A DNA stretch of 37,738 nt. Source: Bacilli bacterium (GTDB taxonomy: Bacteria > Bacillota_I > Bacilli_A > RF39 > UBA660). This document shows, one piece after another, positions 24,396 through 33,326 of this stretch. The stretch spans positions 1-37,738 of the forward strand of contig JAFWGF010000034.1 in NCBI GenBank assembly GCA_017512495.1, given 5' to 3'. Within the stretch, counting starts at the first letter, position 1, and every line of letters starts with the position of its first letter. The position numbers and the translations under genes are program-made. The notes beneath the pieces are model-generated. The model was not told the DNA's origin, made no database searches, and saw only the letters and a list, made by a program, of their open reading frames with translations.

Positions 24396-25281
24396 AATGT
24401 TAGGTAGAAGCATCAGAGATGCTATTAAGAGTGTAATAAGAAACTTTTCTCTTTCTTTAGCTTCAATCTCATGTATTACAATTACTCTAATCATAGTAGC
24501 AGTTGCTATTATGGCTTCATACAATGTTCAAAATTTTACGAAAGAGATTGAAAAAGATATGACAATAGTTGCTTTTTTAGATAATGATGCAACTGAAGAA
24601 GATGTAAAAGAAGTAGAAAAAACAATTAAGTCTATATCAAATGTAGATAAGTATACTTATCAAACAAAACAAGAAGTAAAAGAGAAAATGCAAGCAGAAT
24701 CAGATGTTTTCGATACTGTATTAAAGAATTGGAGTGACGAAGAAAGTCCATTAAAAGATACTATTCAAGTTAAAGTAAAAGATGTTCAAAAATTAAGTAA
24801 TACAGCTGAAAAAATTCAAAAGATTGATAAAGTAGCTGTAGTAAGATATGGTTCAGGAATGGTTGATAAGATGATTGCAGCTTTTAATCAAGTAGAAAAG
24901 ATTACTTATGGTATAGTAATTGCTTTGATTATTGTAACTGTATTCTTAATTATTAATACAATCAAATTAACTATTTCTGCTAGACGTAGAGAAATAGGAA
25001 TAATGAGATTAGTAGGAGCTAGTAACTTTACTATTAAGACTCCATTTATCATTGAAGGAATGATCTTAGGAATTTTTGGTTCTATTGTACCTATTTTAAT
25101 TACTATGTATGGATATACTGCTTTCTATAAACACTTTGATGGTTACTTATATTCACAATTAATTCAATTAATTAAGCCAGAGCCATTTATTTATCAAGTT
25201 TCTCTAGCTGTTATTGTAATTGGTATTATTGTTGGTATGATAGGTAGTGCTAGTGCAGTAAGAAAGTATTTAAAGGTGTAA
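24382..25281 (+). CDS. ftsX: Cell-division protein FtsX
   Basis: FtsX is the membrane half of FtsEX. One N-terminal helix (about 22-45) is followed by an extracellular domain of about 120 residues, the part that contacts the hydrolase, and three C-terminal helices with the typical ARRREIGIMRLVGASNFTIK coupling region. The 299-residue length fits. It is translationally coupled to ftsE, and the M23 gene starts two bases after its stop. Confidence 0.95.
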   Translation: MKLFRMLGRSIRDAIKSVIRNFSLSLASISCITITLIIVAVAIMASYNVQNFTKEIEKDMTIVAFLDNDATEEDVKEVEKTIKSISNVDKYTYQTKQEVKEKMQAESDVFDTVLKNWSDEESPLKDTIQVKVKDVQKLSNTAEKIQKIDKVAVVRYGSGMVDKMIAAFNQVEKITYGIVIALIIVTVFLIINTIKLTISARRREIGIMRLVGASNFTIKTPFIIEGMILGIFGSIVPILITMYGYTAFYKHFDGYLYSQLIQLIKPEPFIYQVSLAVIVIGIIVGMIGSASAVRKYLKV

Positions 25282-25282
25282 T

Positions 25283-26446
25283 ATGAAAAGAAGTATAAAA
25301 GTAATAGTTACATTGTTATTAATAACTTTACTTTTACCTATTAATGTTTCTGCTGTTACATTAAAGGAATACGAAGATGCAGTAGCAAAATATACTGCTG
25401 AATTAAAAGAAAAAGAAGCTAAGATAGCTAAAGGTAAAGAAGAAATCGCAGCTGTTAAAAAGAATATAGCTGATACAGAACAAAAGATAGCAGCTACAGA
25501 AGAAGAAATAACTAGATTACAAGAAGAAATAGAAAGATGCGATAAAGAAATTAAAAAGAAAGATGCTGAAAGTAAAAAGATAATGGAATATTACCAAATA
25601 GAAAATGGTAATAATGCTTATCTTGAATATATCTTTGGAGCAACTAGTATTACTGATATGGTATATCGTATGTCAGTAGCTGAACAATTAACTGACTATA
25701 ATGATAAGATTATGAAAGAATTAAAGCAGTTAATTGAAACAAATAAAGCTAAAAAGGCTGAATTAGCAAAAAAACAAGAAGAATTAGAAACATTAAAGAA
25801 AAAGCTAGAAAGCGAAAAAGAAAGAATAGAACAAGAAGTAAGTGGTGTTGAAGGAACTGTTCCTAGTACTAAGGGACAAATAGAGTTATATCAAAAACGT
25901 GTTAATTATTATCGTAGTAAAGGTTGTAATTCTAATGATATTATTGGTGTAACTTGTGATGTACCACCAAAGGTAAATCCATCTGGAGGAGGAAGTGTTT
26001 CTCCAGGAGCTATAATTGGAGAAAATGGATTCCGTTTCCCAGTTAATGGTGGAAGAATTAGTTGGGGTTATGGTGGTGGACATAAAGGAGTAGATATTAC
26101 TAGAGGTTGTGGAACACCAATTTATGCAATAGCTCCAGGAAGAGTTTATTATGTAGGTAATGGATTAGATAACTATGGAGCTTATATGGTATTAATAGTT
26201 CATAATGTTAATGGAAGATTAGTATTCTCGCAATATGCTCATGTTCAACCAGGAATACCAGTTTATGTAGGACAATCAGTTGATACTAATACAGTAGTTG
26301 CTTATATGGGATCTACTGGATATTCAACAGGATGTCACTTACACCTTGAGATGTCTAGAGATTATGGTTGGGCTTATAATGGAACTTATTCACAATACGT
26401 AAATCATATAACTAGTCCATGGAACTATGTGCCAAGTCCATATTAA
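25283..26446 (+). CDS. Secreted coiled-coil M23 peptidoglycan hydrolase, likely FtsEX effector
   Basis: A signal peptide (about 1-24, ending NVSA) precedes a long coiled coil (about 25-200) rich in Lys, Glu and Ala, like the N-terminal half of CwlO, PcsB and EnvC that FtsX binds. A Gly/Pro linker leads to an M23 domain (about 250-380) with both zinc motifs intact, GGHKGVDI and CHLHLEMS, so it should be an active endopeptidase. Location directly after ftsX supports its role as effector. B. subtilis CwlO and PcsB use other catalytic domains, and EnvC has a degenerate one. Confidence 0.9.
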   Translation: MKRSIKVIVTLLLITLLLPINVSAVTLKEYEDAVAKYTAELKEKEAKIAKGKEEIAAVKKNIADTEQKIAATEEEITRLQEEIERCDKEIKKKDAESKKIMEYYQIENGNNAYLEYIFGATSITDMVYRMSVAEQLTDYNDKIMKELKQLIETNKAKKAELAKKQEELETLKKKLESEKERIEQEVSGVEGTVPSTKGQIELYQKRVNYYRSKGCNSNDIIGVTCDVPPKVNPSGGGSVSPGAIIGENGFRFPVNGGRISWGYGGGHKGVDITRGCGTPIYAIAPGRVYYVGNGLDNYGAYMVLIVHNVNGRLVFSQYAHVQPGIPVYVGQSVDTNTVVAYMGSTGYSTGCHLHLEMSRDYGWAYNGTYSQYVNHITSPWNYVPSPY

Positions 26447-26450
26447 AATT

Positions 26451-26478
26451 AAAGGCAAGAAAATTCTTGTCTTTTTTG
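26451..26478 (+). terminator. Terminator of the ftsEX-M23 operon
   Basis: CAAGAA (26456-26461) pairs with TTCTTG (26464-26469), extended by flanking pairs and a T run. Confidence 0.75.
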
Positions 26479-26485
26479 TTTGATA

Positions 26486-26494
26486 TGCTAAAAT
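26486..26494 (+). promoter_or_regulatory. Extended -10 promoter
   Basis: TG-C-TAAAAT lies 25 nt before the membrane protein start at 26520. Confidence 0.55.
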
Positions 26495-26519
26495 TAATTT
26501 ATGATAAAGAGGTGTGTAT

Positions 26520-27314
26520 ATGCTTAATAGTTTTTTTGAAAAGCCAGCAATCAAACAATTTGTTAGGTATGTTTTACCGATGTATCTAAGTTTAGTAATA
26601 TTAGGACTTTTGGCTTATATTACAGAGAGTGGAGTAGATTCTTCTGGAATGTTTGGTGGATTAGCTATACTCAGACATTACTTAATATGGATAGTGGTTA
26701 TTTTAATAGTAACAGTTGTGTTAAGTATTATTTTAACAATAAAAAATATTAAAAAAAATTATAGTGATAATTCAGAAAGTGATTACGAAACAGTTACAAT
26801 AATTATTTTAAAAACATTACTTGTATATATGATAGTTATACAATTGATTAATGGCATCTTTTCATTATTTATAAATAATTTTTCAATAAATTTTGTTGTA
26901 GGAATTATTATAGAGATAATTTTAGCACCGGTTATAATTCCTATAGCCAAGTACTTTAATAAAGATAATTATGTTTCTAGACAGGCTGTAAAGGATTTTT
27001 ATCTACTTCTCACTGTAATTACTATTATTTTCTATCTCTTTTTTAGAGTATTTGCTATTATATTTAATTATGGAATACTTAATTTTATTGATATATATAT
27101 TTTCTTTGTCTTTGTAATACCAACTTTAATTATAGGGTTAAAAAATAAGGCTAAAAATGCTAAAAGTATTGATATAAAAAAAGAAATATTTGTTGTGGTA
27201 GTATTACTTTTAGTACTATTCGCAATTATTATAGGTAAATTAATTGATAAAGTAGAAAAAAATGATATTGGTAAATCAGATTATACAATTATGAAAACTA
27301 CAGTGCATATCTAA
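26520..27314 (+). CDS. Hypothetical polytopic membrane protein
   Basis: I do not recognise this 264-residue protein. About seven hydrophobic segments are visible, including MYLSLVILGLLAYI, LIWIVVILIVTVVLSIIL and IFVVVVLLLVLFAIIIG near the C-terminus, separated by short Lys/Asn-rich loops. There are no catalytic motifs. ATG 26520 is chosen because AAAGAGG lies seven bases upstream; GTG 26514 is too close to it. It stands alone between two terminators. Confidence 0.7.
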   Translation: MLNSFFEKPAIKQFVRYVLPMYLSLVILGLLAYITESGVDSSGMFGGLAILRHYLIWIVVILIVTVVLSIILTIKNIKKNYSDNSESDYETVTIIILKTLLVYMIVIQLINGIFSLFINNFSINFVVGIIIEIILAPVIIPIAKYFNKDNYVSRQAVKDFYLLLTVITIIFYLFFRVFAIIFNYGILNFIDIYIFFVFVIPTLIIGLKNKAKNAKSIDIKKEIFVVVVLLLVLFAIIIGKLIDKVEKNDIGKSDYTIMKTTVHI

Positions 27315-27337
27315 TACTGAAAAAACTATTGTAGAAT

Positions 27338-27370
27338 AGAAAACAAGGAGAGAGTCCTTGTCTTCTTTTT
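27338..27370 (+). terminator. Terminator upstream of uvrB
   Basis: ACAAGGA (27343-27349) pairs with TCCTTGT (27355-27361), followed by T-rich sequence. Confidence 0.75.
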
Positions 27371-27377
27371 ATATAAA

Positions 27378-27386
27378 TGATAAAAT
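27378..27386 (+). promoter_or_regulatory. Extended -10 promoter of uvrB
   Basis: TG-A-TAAAAT lies 22 nt before uvrB. No LexA box was evident by eye. Confidence 0.5.
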
Positions 27387-27408
27387 ATCTAGGAATTGAG
27401 GTGATAAT

Positions 27409-29361
27409 ATGTCATTTAATTTAGTATCTAATTATAAACCTAGTGGAGATCAACCTAAAGCTATCAGTGATTTAGTAGAAGGTTTAAATACAGGTAAAAA
27501 ATATCAAGTGTTATTAGGTGCTACTGGAACTGGTAAGACATTTACTATTGCAAATGTAATTAAAGAGACTAATAAGCCAACTTTAGTATTAGCTCATAAT
27601 AAGACATTAGCTGGTCAATTATATAGTGAATTAAAAGAATTATTCCCAGATAATCGAGTAGAATACTTTGTATCATATTATGACTATTATCAACCAGAAG
27701 CATATGTACCATCTACTGATACATATATTGAGAAAGATTCATCAATTAATGATGAAATAGATGAATTAAGGCATGCTGCTACTTCTGCATTGATATCTAG
27801 AAGAGATGTTATTGTAGTATCAAGTGTATCTTGTATTTATGGTATAGGAGAAGTAGACGAATATAAGAATAAAATGCTAACTTTATCGGTAGGAGAAAAT
27901 ATTGATCGTAATGATATGTTAGCTAAGTTAGTAGAAATGTTATATGAACGCAATAATATGGATTTTAAGCGTGGAACTTTTAGAGTTAGAGGAGATGTAG
28001 TAGAAATAATTCCGGCTAATCATAATACTACAGGTTATCGTATTGAGTTCTTTGATAATGAAATAGATCGTATTAGTGAAATAGATACTTTAACTGGAGC
28101 TATTACTAATAATTTAAAAAATGTATCTATCTTCCCGGCTAGTCACTTCGTAGTTAGTGATGAAAAATTACAAGAAGCAATTGGTAGAATAAAAGAAGAA
28201 TTAAAAGAACGTTTAGAAGAACTAAAGTCTCAAAATAAATTGCTAGCTGCAGAAAGACTAGAACAAAGAACAAATTATGATATAGAAATGTTAGAAGAAA
28301 CTGGGTTTTGTTCTGGCATAGAAAACTATTCTGCACCACTTGCTGGTAGAAAAAAAGGAGAAACACCTACTACTTTGATGGATTTCTTTCCAGAAGACTT
28401 TTTATTAGTAGTAGATGAATCACATGTAACATTACCTCAGGTTAGAGGAATGTATAATGGAGATAGATCTCGTAAACAAAATTTGGTAGATTATGGTTTT
28501 AGATTACCTAGCGCTCTAGATAATAGACCGTTAAAATATCAAGAATTTGAAGATAAAATTAATCAAGCCATCTTTGTATCTGCTACTCCTGGAGATATTG
28601 AACTAGGCTATACAAATAATAAATATGTAGAACAAATTATTAGGCCTACAGGTTTATTAGATCCAACTATTGAAGTACGTAAGAGTGAAGGACAAATTGA
28701 TGATTTAGTAGCTGAGATAAAAGAAAGAATAGATAGAAACGAAAGAACTTTAGTTACTACACTTACTATTCGTATGGCTGAAGAACTTACTAATTACTTG
28801 AAAGAGTTAGATATCAAAGTAGCTTATCTTCATAGTGAAGTAAAAACATTAGAAAGAATGCAGATAATTCATGATGTAAGAGCAGGTAAATATGATTGTT
28901 TAGTAGGAATAAACCTATTAAGAGAAGGATTAGATATACCAGAAGTTAGTTTGATTGCTATATTAGATGCTGATAAGGAAGGATTCTTAAGAAGTACAAG
29001 GAGTTTAATTCAAACTATTGGTAGATGTGCAAGAAATTCTAATGGACATGTAATTATGTATGCTGATAGAATGACAGATTCTATGAATGAAGCTATTACA
29101 GAAACTAATAGACGTAGAACTATTCAAGAACAATATAATAAGGAGAATAATATTGTTCCAGAGACTATTAAAAAGGATATTAGAGATGTTATTAGTAATA
29201 CAGCAGTTACGGATACAAAGAAACCAAAACAAATTAGTAAATTAGAAAAAGAACAGATTATGGAAACTATTGAACAAGAAATGAGGGAAGCAGCAAAATC
29301 CCTTGATTTTGAAAGAGCTATGGAATTAAGAGATATCTTATTTGAAATGAAATCTAATTAA
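27409..29361 (+). CDS. uvrB: Excinuclease ABC subunit B
   Basis: UvrB verifies DNA damage and recruits UvrC in nucleotide excision repair. Walker A is [11 protein letters not shown] (about 36-45). The DNA-clamping beta-hairpin is [20 protein letters not shown]. The helicase motifs [10 protein letters not shown] and QTIGRCARN follow, and the C-terminal UVR domain is in [17 protein letters not shown]. The 650-residue length is usual. GAGGTGATAAT precedes the ATG. uvrA, which commonly follows, is absent; a terminator and an unrelated surface locus follow instead. Confidence 0.97.
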   Translation: MSFNLVSNYKPSGDQPKAISDLVEGLNTGKKYQVLLGATGTGKTFTIANVIKETNKPTLVLAHNKTLAGQLYSELKELFPDNRVEYFVSYYDYYQPEAYVPSTDTYIEKDSSINDEIDELRHAATSALISRRDVIVVSSVSCIYGIGEVDEYKNKMLTLSVGENIDRNDMLAKLVEMLYERNNMDFKRGTFRVRGDVVEIIPANHNTTGYRIEFFDNEIDRISEIDTLTGAITNNLKNVSIFPASHFVVSDEKLQEAIGRIKEELKERLEELKSQNKLLAAERLEQRTNYDIEMLEETGFCSGIENYSAPLAGRKKGETPTTLMDFFPEDFLLVVDESHVTLPQVRGMYNGDRSRKQNLVDYGFRLPSALDNRPLKYQEFEDKINQAIFVSATPGDIELGYTNNKYVEQIIRPTGLLDPTIEVRKSEGQIDDLVAEIKERIDRNERTLVTTLTIRMAEELTNYLKELDIKVAYLHSEVKTLERMQIIHDVRAGKYDCLVGINLLREGLDIPEVSLIAILDADKEGFLRSTRSLIQTIGRCARNSNGHVIMYADRMTDSMNEAITETNRRRTIQEQYNKENNIVPETIKKDIRDVISNTAVTDTKKPKQISKLEKEQIMETIEQEMREAAKSLDFERAMELRDILFEMKSN

Positions 29362-29383
29362 AGCATCAAATGATGCTTTTTTA
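29360..29383 (+). terminator. Terminator of uvrB
   Basis: AAGCATCA (29361-29368) pairs with TGATGCTT, followed by T residues. Confidence 0.8.
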
Positions 29384-29390
29384 TTATTTG

Positions 29391-29420
29391 TGTAAAATTG
29401 TTGACAAATACTGTAAAATA
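29391..29420 (+). repeat. Direct repeat with 21-bp period upstream of the surface operon
   Basis: TGTAAAATT (from 29391) and TGTAAAATA (from 29412) are 21 bp apart and flank TTGACA. The spacing resembles LytTR operators, but the sequence lacks the GTT core, so binding is speculative. Confidence 0.35.
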
Positions 29421-29462
29421 CAAAAAAAAATAAAAAAAATGTCGAAATTTGTTTTTTCGTTA

Positions 29463-29491
29463 TTGCACTCTTCAAAAAATTAAGATATACT
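29463..29491 (+). promoter_or_regulatory. Promoter of the surface-fibre operon
   Basis: TTGCAC (29463-29468), 17 bp and TATACT (29486-29491) form a plausible sigma-A promoter with a leader of about 40 nt. Confidence 0.65.
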
Positions 29492-29536
29492 TATTTTATA
29501 AAAAATAGAATATTGCGACTGCAGTGTGGTGATGAT

Positions 29537-30256
29537 ATGAATGATGGAGGCGTTGGTGTTAAAGCCAACAAGGTATATAAACGCAAGCTGGTAGTTAGAA
29601 TAGTTAAAATCACTTTATTATTATTACTAATCACTATCTCAACTATATATCTATTTTTGTATGTTGCCTATAAAGGTGGAAGATTTACAGTTTCCTTAGA
29701 TAAGAATATGTCTAATCGAAAAAATATCTTTTTAACAGAAACAGGTAAGCAAAACAGTAGAACTAGAGAATTGGCTGCGGAAACTATTGATTATATGGAT
29801 AACATATCAATCAAATGGTTGCCAGAAAACTTAGATACAGAAGCCAATGGATCTCATAATGGTGATAACTACATAGCTTATAGTTTCTATATCGTAAATA
29901 ATGGAAAGGAAACAGTACATTATTGGTATGAATTAGATATTGATGATACTATAAGAAATGTAGATGAGGCGATTAGAATTATGGTTTATCACAATGGAAA
30001 GCCTACCGTTTATGCTAAAAAAAGCAAAAAAGATGGTAAGGCAGAGCCTGGAACTAAAAAATTCTATTCAAAAGATACTGCCTTGTTAGAGCAAAGGAAA
30101 AATTTCAAACCTAACACGAAGGATCATTTCACAGTAGTAGTTTGGATTGAAGGAGACGATCCAGAGTGCTTGAATGACTTATTAGGTGGAGAAATAAAAA
30201 TGCATATGGACATAACTGAGGAACATATCTCAGGAACAGGAAAAGGAGGAGCGTAA
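29537..30256 (+). CDS. Membrane-anchored TasA-like surface protein
   Basis: This 239-residue protein has a basic N-terminus and one hydrophobic segment (about 22-42), then an extracellular domain. The C-terminal region, VVVWIEGDDPECLNDLLGG, matches the same region of the next gene product (LWVEGQDYDCENN), as does the alternating beta pattern before it. That relation, together with the SipW-type protease in the cluster, suggests a TasA/camelysin-like beta-sandwich. There is no AWFT-type signal, so it may stay anchored and serve as a fibre base or initiator. It has a single Cys. The start at 29537 is preferred over one 24 bases upstream because GGTGATGAT precedes it. Confidence 0.6.
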   Translation: MNDGGVGVKANKVYKRKLVVRIVKITLLLLLITISTIYLFLYVAYKGGRFTVSLDKNMSNRKNIFLTETGKQNSRTRELAAETIDYMDNISIKWLPENLDTEANGSHNGDNYIAYSFYIVNNGKETVHYWYELDIDDTIRNVDEAIRIMVYHNGKPTVYAKKSKKDGKAEPGTKKFYSKDTALLEQRKNFKPNTKDHFTVVVWIEGDDPECLNDLLGGEIKMHMDITEEHISGTGKGGA

Positions 30257-30257
30257 T

Positions 30258-31274
30258 ATGGCAAAGCGCAAAGAGTCTAAAAAAGAAAACAAAAGAAAAA
30301 GAAAGATATTATTAGCATTATTACTTGTAGTATTTACAGGAATTATTTTAACTGCTAATACTTATGCATGGTTCACATCAAATAAAACTATTACAGTTGA
30401 TGCAATCGATGTACAAGTAACTACTGCCAATGGTATCCAAGTATCTACAGATGCTACTAACTGGAAGACAGTAATTACAAACACTGATTTAAACAACACA
30501 TTATTGGCTAGTACATTATATCCAACAAATACAAATCAATTACCATTTAAGAGTTCTAATGCACAAATAGCACCAGTTTCAACAGGTGGAACTGTTACTA
30601 GTGGTAAGTTAAAAATGTATTTAGGTGAATTAGGAACTGATACAAATGATAATAAAGTATTAACAGCAACAGCAGAAACTGATACAAAAGGTGCTGTTGG
30701 AAACTATGTAGCATTTGACTTGTTCTTCTTAGTTACTCAAAATTCAGTAGTTAAGTTAGGATCAGGATCTTCTGTTACAACTTCAACAGGAGCTACTAAT
30801 AAAGGATTAAAGAATGCCGCACGTGTTGCATGGATTAATGAAGGAAGTGCTAGTGCCGGAGATGTTACTTCTGCACAAGGATTAGCTAATGGAAGTACTG
30901 CACTTATCTGGGAACCAAATAATAACGTTCATACAGATGCAGCTATTGCAGATGCTTTATCTACATATGGTGCAACTATTACAGGTACTACACAAGTTGC
31001 AAATTATTATGGTGTAGATGCAGCTATCGCTACTCCAGGAGTAGCATTATACAACCTTAATCCAGGAACAAGCTTTAAACAAGTAACTCCAGGATTAAAG
31101 ACACAAGATGGAGCATTAACTGCTGATCAAAACTGGTTCTCATTGAATGCTGGAATCACTAAGGTTAGATTCTATCTATGGGTTGAAGGTCAAGACTATG
31201 ATTGTGAAAACAATGCTTCTGGTGATGCAATTAGCTTCAATATGAATTTCGTATTACAAGATAATAATCCATAA
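30258..31274 (+). CDS. SipW-dependent TasA-like fibre subunit
   Basis: A strongly basic N-terminus, a hydrophobic core and TANTYAWFTSNKTITVDAI form the signal type cut by SipW in TasA-class proteins; by analogy cleavage falls after Ala37. The mature part (about 300 residues) is rich in Thr, Ser, Asn, Ala and Gly. Its C-terminal LWVEGQDYDCENNASGDAI shares a signature with the preceding protein, including the only Cys. Likely a secreted filament subunit. AAAGGAGGAG, inside the end of the preceding gene, gives strong initiation, and a terminator after it would raise its level over downstream genes. Confidence 0.78.
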   Translation: MAKRKESKKENKRKRKILLALLLVVFTGIILTANTYAWFTSNKTITVDAIDVQVTTANGIQVSTDATNWKTVITNTDLNNTLLASTLYPTNTNQLPFKSSNAQIAPVSTGGTVTSGKLKMYLGELGTDTNDNKVLTATAETDTKGAVGNYVAFDLFFLVTQNSVVKLGSGSSVTTSTGATNKGLKNAARVAWINEGSASAGDVTSAQGLANGSTALIWEPNNNVHTDAAIADALSTYGATITGTTQVANYYGVDAAIATPGVALYNLNPGTSFKQVTPGLKTQDGALTADQNWFSLNAGITKVRFYLWVEGQDYDCENNASGDAISFNMNFVLQDNNP

Positions 31275-31293
31275 GATTAATAAAATTAATTCA

Positions 31294-31317
31294 GGGCCTT
31301 CATTTGAAGGCCTTTTA
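31294..31317 (+). terminator. Terminator after the fibre subunit gene
   Basis: GGCCTTC (31295-31301) pairs perfectly with GAAGGCC (31306-31312) around ATTT; the T tract (TTTTATT) is moderate, so partial read-through is plausible. Confidence 0.75.
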
Positions 31318-31334
31318 TTCTAGGGAGTGAGAAA

Positions 31335-31658
31335 ATGGACAAACTAAGTAGTTTTAATAATGAAGAATTACTAGAAGTATATGATAAAATTCAAGAAGAA
31401 ATAAACCACTTAAATGAAAATATAATTGTTGAGGAAGAAGAAGTAGAGCAACCTAAAGAGGAAAAAGCACCTGAGGAAGAAAAATCTGCTGAATCAAAAA
31501 ATGAAGAGGAAACAACTGAAGAAGAAAGCTCAGAAGAAGAAAATTCTCAAATAGAATCAGATGAAGAATCTGATGAAGAAGAAAATTCTCAAATAGAATC
31601 AGATGAAGAATCTGATGAAGAAGAAAAAGAAGAAAACGGGGAAGAAGATAATGAGTAA
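31335..31658 (+). CDS. Highly acidic low-complexity protein
   Basis: This 107-residue protein starts with a short helix (DKLSSFNNEELLEVYDKI) and continues as a Glu/Asp/Ser tract with no signal peptide. Two perfect 14-residue repeats, EEENSQIESDEESD, are encoded by a 42-bp DNA tandem repeat. The function is unknown. It overlaps the next gene by 8 bases, so the two are probably translated together and may work as a pair. GGGAGTGAG precedes the ATG. Confidence 0.7.
   Translation: MDKLSSFNNEELLEVYDKIQEEINHLNENIIVEEEEVEQPKEEKAPEEEKSAESKNEEETTEEESSEEENSQIESDEESDEEENSQIESDEESDEEEKEENGEEDNE
31533..31616 (+). repeat. 42-bp tandem repeat, two perfect copies
   Basis: Copies at 31533-31574 and 31575-31616 appear identical, and a third begins for about 11 bases. 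The unit is 14 codons long, so copy-number change would keep the frame. Confidence 0.85.
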
Positions 31659-33288
31659 AGTAGATGAAAGTGATTTAGTATTAGAAATAGCCTCAATAAA
31701 TGATTATATTGATAATTTTGAATTGGAAAGAAAAAGTGGTACAAAAGCATTAAAAAAGAAGTTTCATAAAGAAGCTGTAGAAGGAAGAAATGCATATATT
31801 AAAGATAAAATAGATTTATATGAATCTAATAAAAGAATGGTACTTCTTGAGTTAGAAAATAGATGCAATGTCTTGCTACCTTTAAACAAAAATGAGAGTT
31901 ATAAAGAAAGAAAAGAAAAACTAGATGAATTACAAAGTTTACTAATTTATAAAAACCCATATATTAGTAATAACTTTAAACTAGGATTCTATAATTTGAT
32001 TTATGCTATTAAAGAAGATACATCTTTAACAGAATTAAATGATATTTTAGATAAGTATGTAGCTATATTTAATAAAATGAGTGTTGTCTTAACTGAAAAT
32101 GATTTTTCATATACAATGCATACTAAAGATTATTTTGATACTTATTTTAGCACTACAGAGGAAGCTAATAGAAAAGAAAAGTTTGAAAAAGTATATTGGG
32201 AATGTCCTAAATTAGTATTAGAAATAAGACAAAGCTTACTTTCTATACTAAAGAAGTATGAGAAAAATATAGATGCTTATACTAAAGTTAGAGAAGTAGA
32301 ATTGCTTAAAGAAAATGATGTTGATTTAAACAATGTTGAAGAAGTATATAAATTAACTAGAAAATCGTTGGAAGAAGACATGCAATGTGATGAATATAAT
32401 ATTTTAAATGACTTCTTACAAGGAACTCACAGTATAACAGATTATTTAAAAGATTCAGCAGTTAGAACTAAAGTATATGATTCCTTTGTCGTTGAAGGAA
32501 CTTATCAAGATTTATCAGTAGAAGCTAAATTAAAATTTAATGAAAATATTATGGATTTATATAATACTTTGAACATTTTGAAGAAATATTATAAATACGA
32601 ATATATAATTACTGATTTAATAGCTAAATACAATGATAGAGCTAATGTTAAAGGTTCTTTTGGTAATGTAGAGAAAGAATTAGATAAAGATAATAAAGAA
32701 AGAGAAAAATTAAACAAAGAGTACTTAAAAAGTTGTGGAATAGGCTTATTTGCTAAAGAAAGTGTTGATAAACAAAACTTAGCAAAAGTTAAAATGAATG
32801 AATTGTTTGATAAGACAATTACTGATTTTAATGCTTATGATGAAGCTAAAATATCTATGGACTTAGATAAGCATTTAAAAGAAGGTGCAAATGTTCATGA
32901 AATGCTTATGGTAGCTTTATCTTCATTCTCTTATTTAGTAAGAGCTTTAACTGAAATAAATAAGGAAAATCCAGAATTTGATTTAGAGAAAGAAGTTAAG
33001 GATTATATTGATTTTGTATATGATCCAAATGCTAGTTTCCTAGATGGTATATTTGTTTTTAATAATCTTGATATAGCTGAAGCAATTAATAAAAAATATC
33101 ATCTTTTAGGTATTAATATTACTAAAGAAAAGATTGATAAAGAAGTAATAGATAGCTTATTAAGTGATGTTTCAGTAATTTGTTTAATTCAATGTATTGA
33201 GAATAATCCACTATCTATGGAAAATATTAAATTTATTTGTGATTTTAATAAAATAAAGCCATTTAATATAGAAGAAAATTTAATATAA
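31651..33288 (+). CDS. Large helical cytoplasmic protein of unknown function
   Basis: I do not recognise this 545-residue protein. It has no signal peptide or membrane helix and is predominantly helical and charged, with possible coiled-coil stretches (KFHKEAVEGRNAYIKDKID and KELDKDNKEREKLNKEYL). Its position between the fibre genes and the signal peptidase suggests a cytoplasmic role in assembly or regulation. ATG 31651 is chosen over an upstream in-frame ATG at 31603, whose Lys-rich extension is only the acidic repeat read in another frame. Confidence 0.68.
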   Translation: MSKVDESDLVLEIASINDYIDNFELERKSGTKALKKKFHKEAVEGRNAYIKDKIDLYESNKRMVLLELENRCNVLLPLNKNESYKERKEKLDELQSLLIYKNPYISNNFKLGFYNLIYAIKEDTSLTELNDILDKYVAIFNKMSVVLTENDFSYTMHTKDYFDTYFSTTEEANRKEKFEKVYWECPKLVLEIRQSLLSILKKYEKNIDAYTKVREVELLKENDVDLNNVEEVYKLTRKSLEEDMQCDEYNILNDFLQGTHSITDYLKDSAVRTKVYDSFVVEGTYQDLSVEAKLKFNENIMDLYNTLNILKKYYKYEYIITDLIAKYNDRANVKGSFGNVEKELDKDNKEREKLNKEYLKSCGIGLFAKESVDKQNLAKVKMNELFDKTITDFNAYDEAKISMDLDKHLKEGANVHEMLMVALSSFSYLVRALTEINKENPEFDLEKEVKDYIDFVYDPNASFLDGIFVFNNLDIAEAINKKYHLLGINITKEKIDKEVIDSLLSDVSVICLIQCIENNPLSMENIKFICDFNKIKPFNIEENLI

Positions 33289-33289
33289 A

Positions 33290-33317
33290 AAATAGGAAAC
33301 AATAGTTTCCTTTTTTT
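33290..33317 (+). terminator. Terminator before the signal peptidase gene
   Basis: AGGAAAC (33294-33300) pairs with GTTTCCT (33305-33311), followed by T residues. Confidence 0.8.
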
Positions 33318-33326
33318 ATGTATGTA

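Noticed and set aside
29401-29419. TTGACA as -35 of the fibre operon
   Set aside because: No -10 lies at 16-18 bp; TAAAAT is only 7 bp away. TTGCAC/TATACT at 29463-29491 is better placed.
31589-31795. 68-residue minus-strand ORF rich in Ser, Phe and Leu
   Set aside because: It is the complement of the Glu/Asp repeat region, a typical composition shadow.
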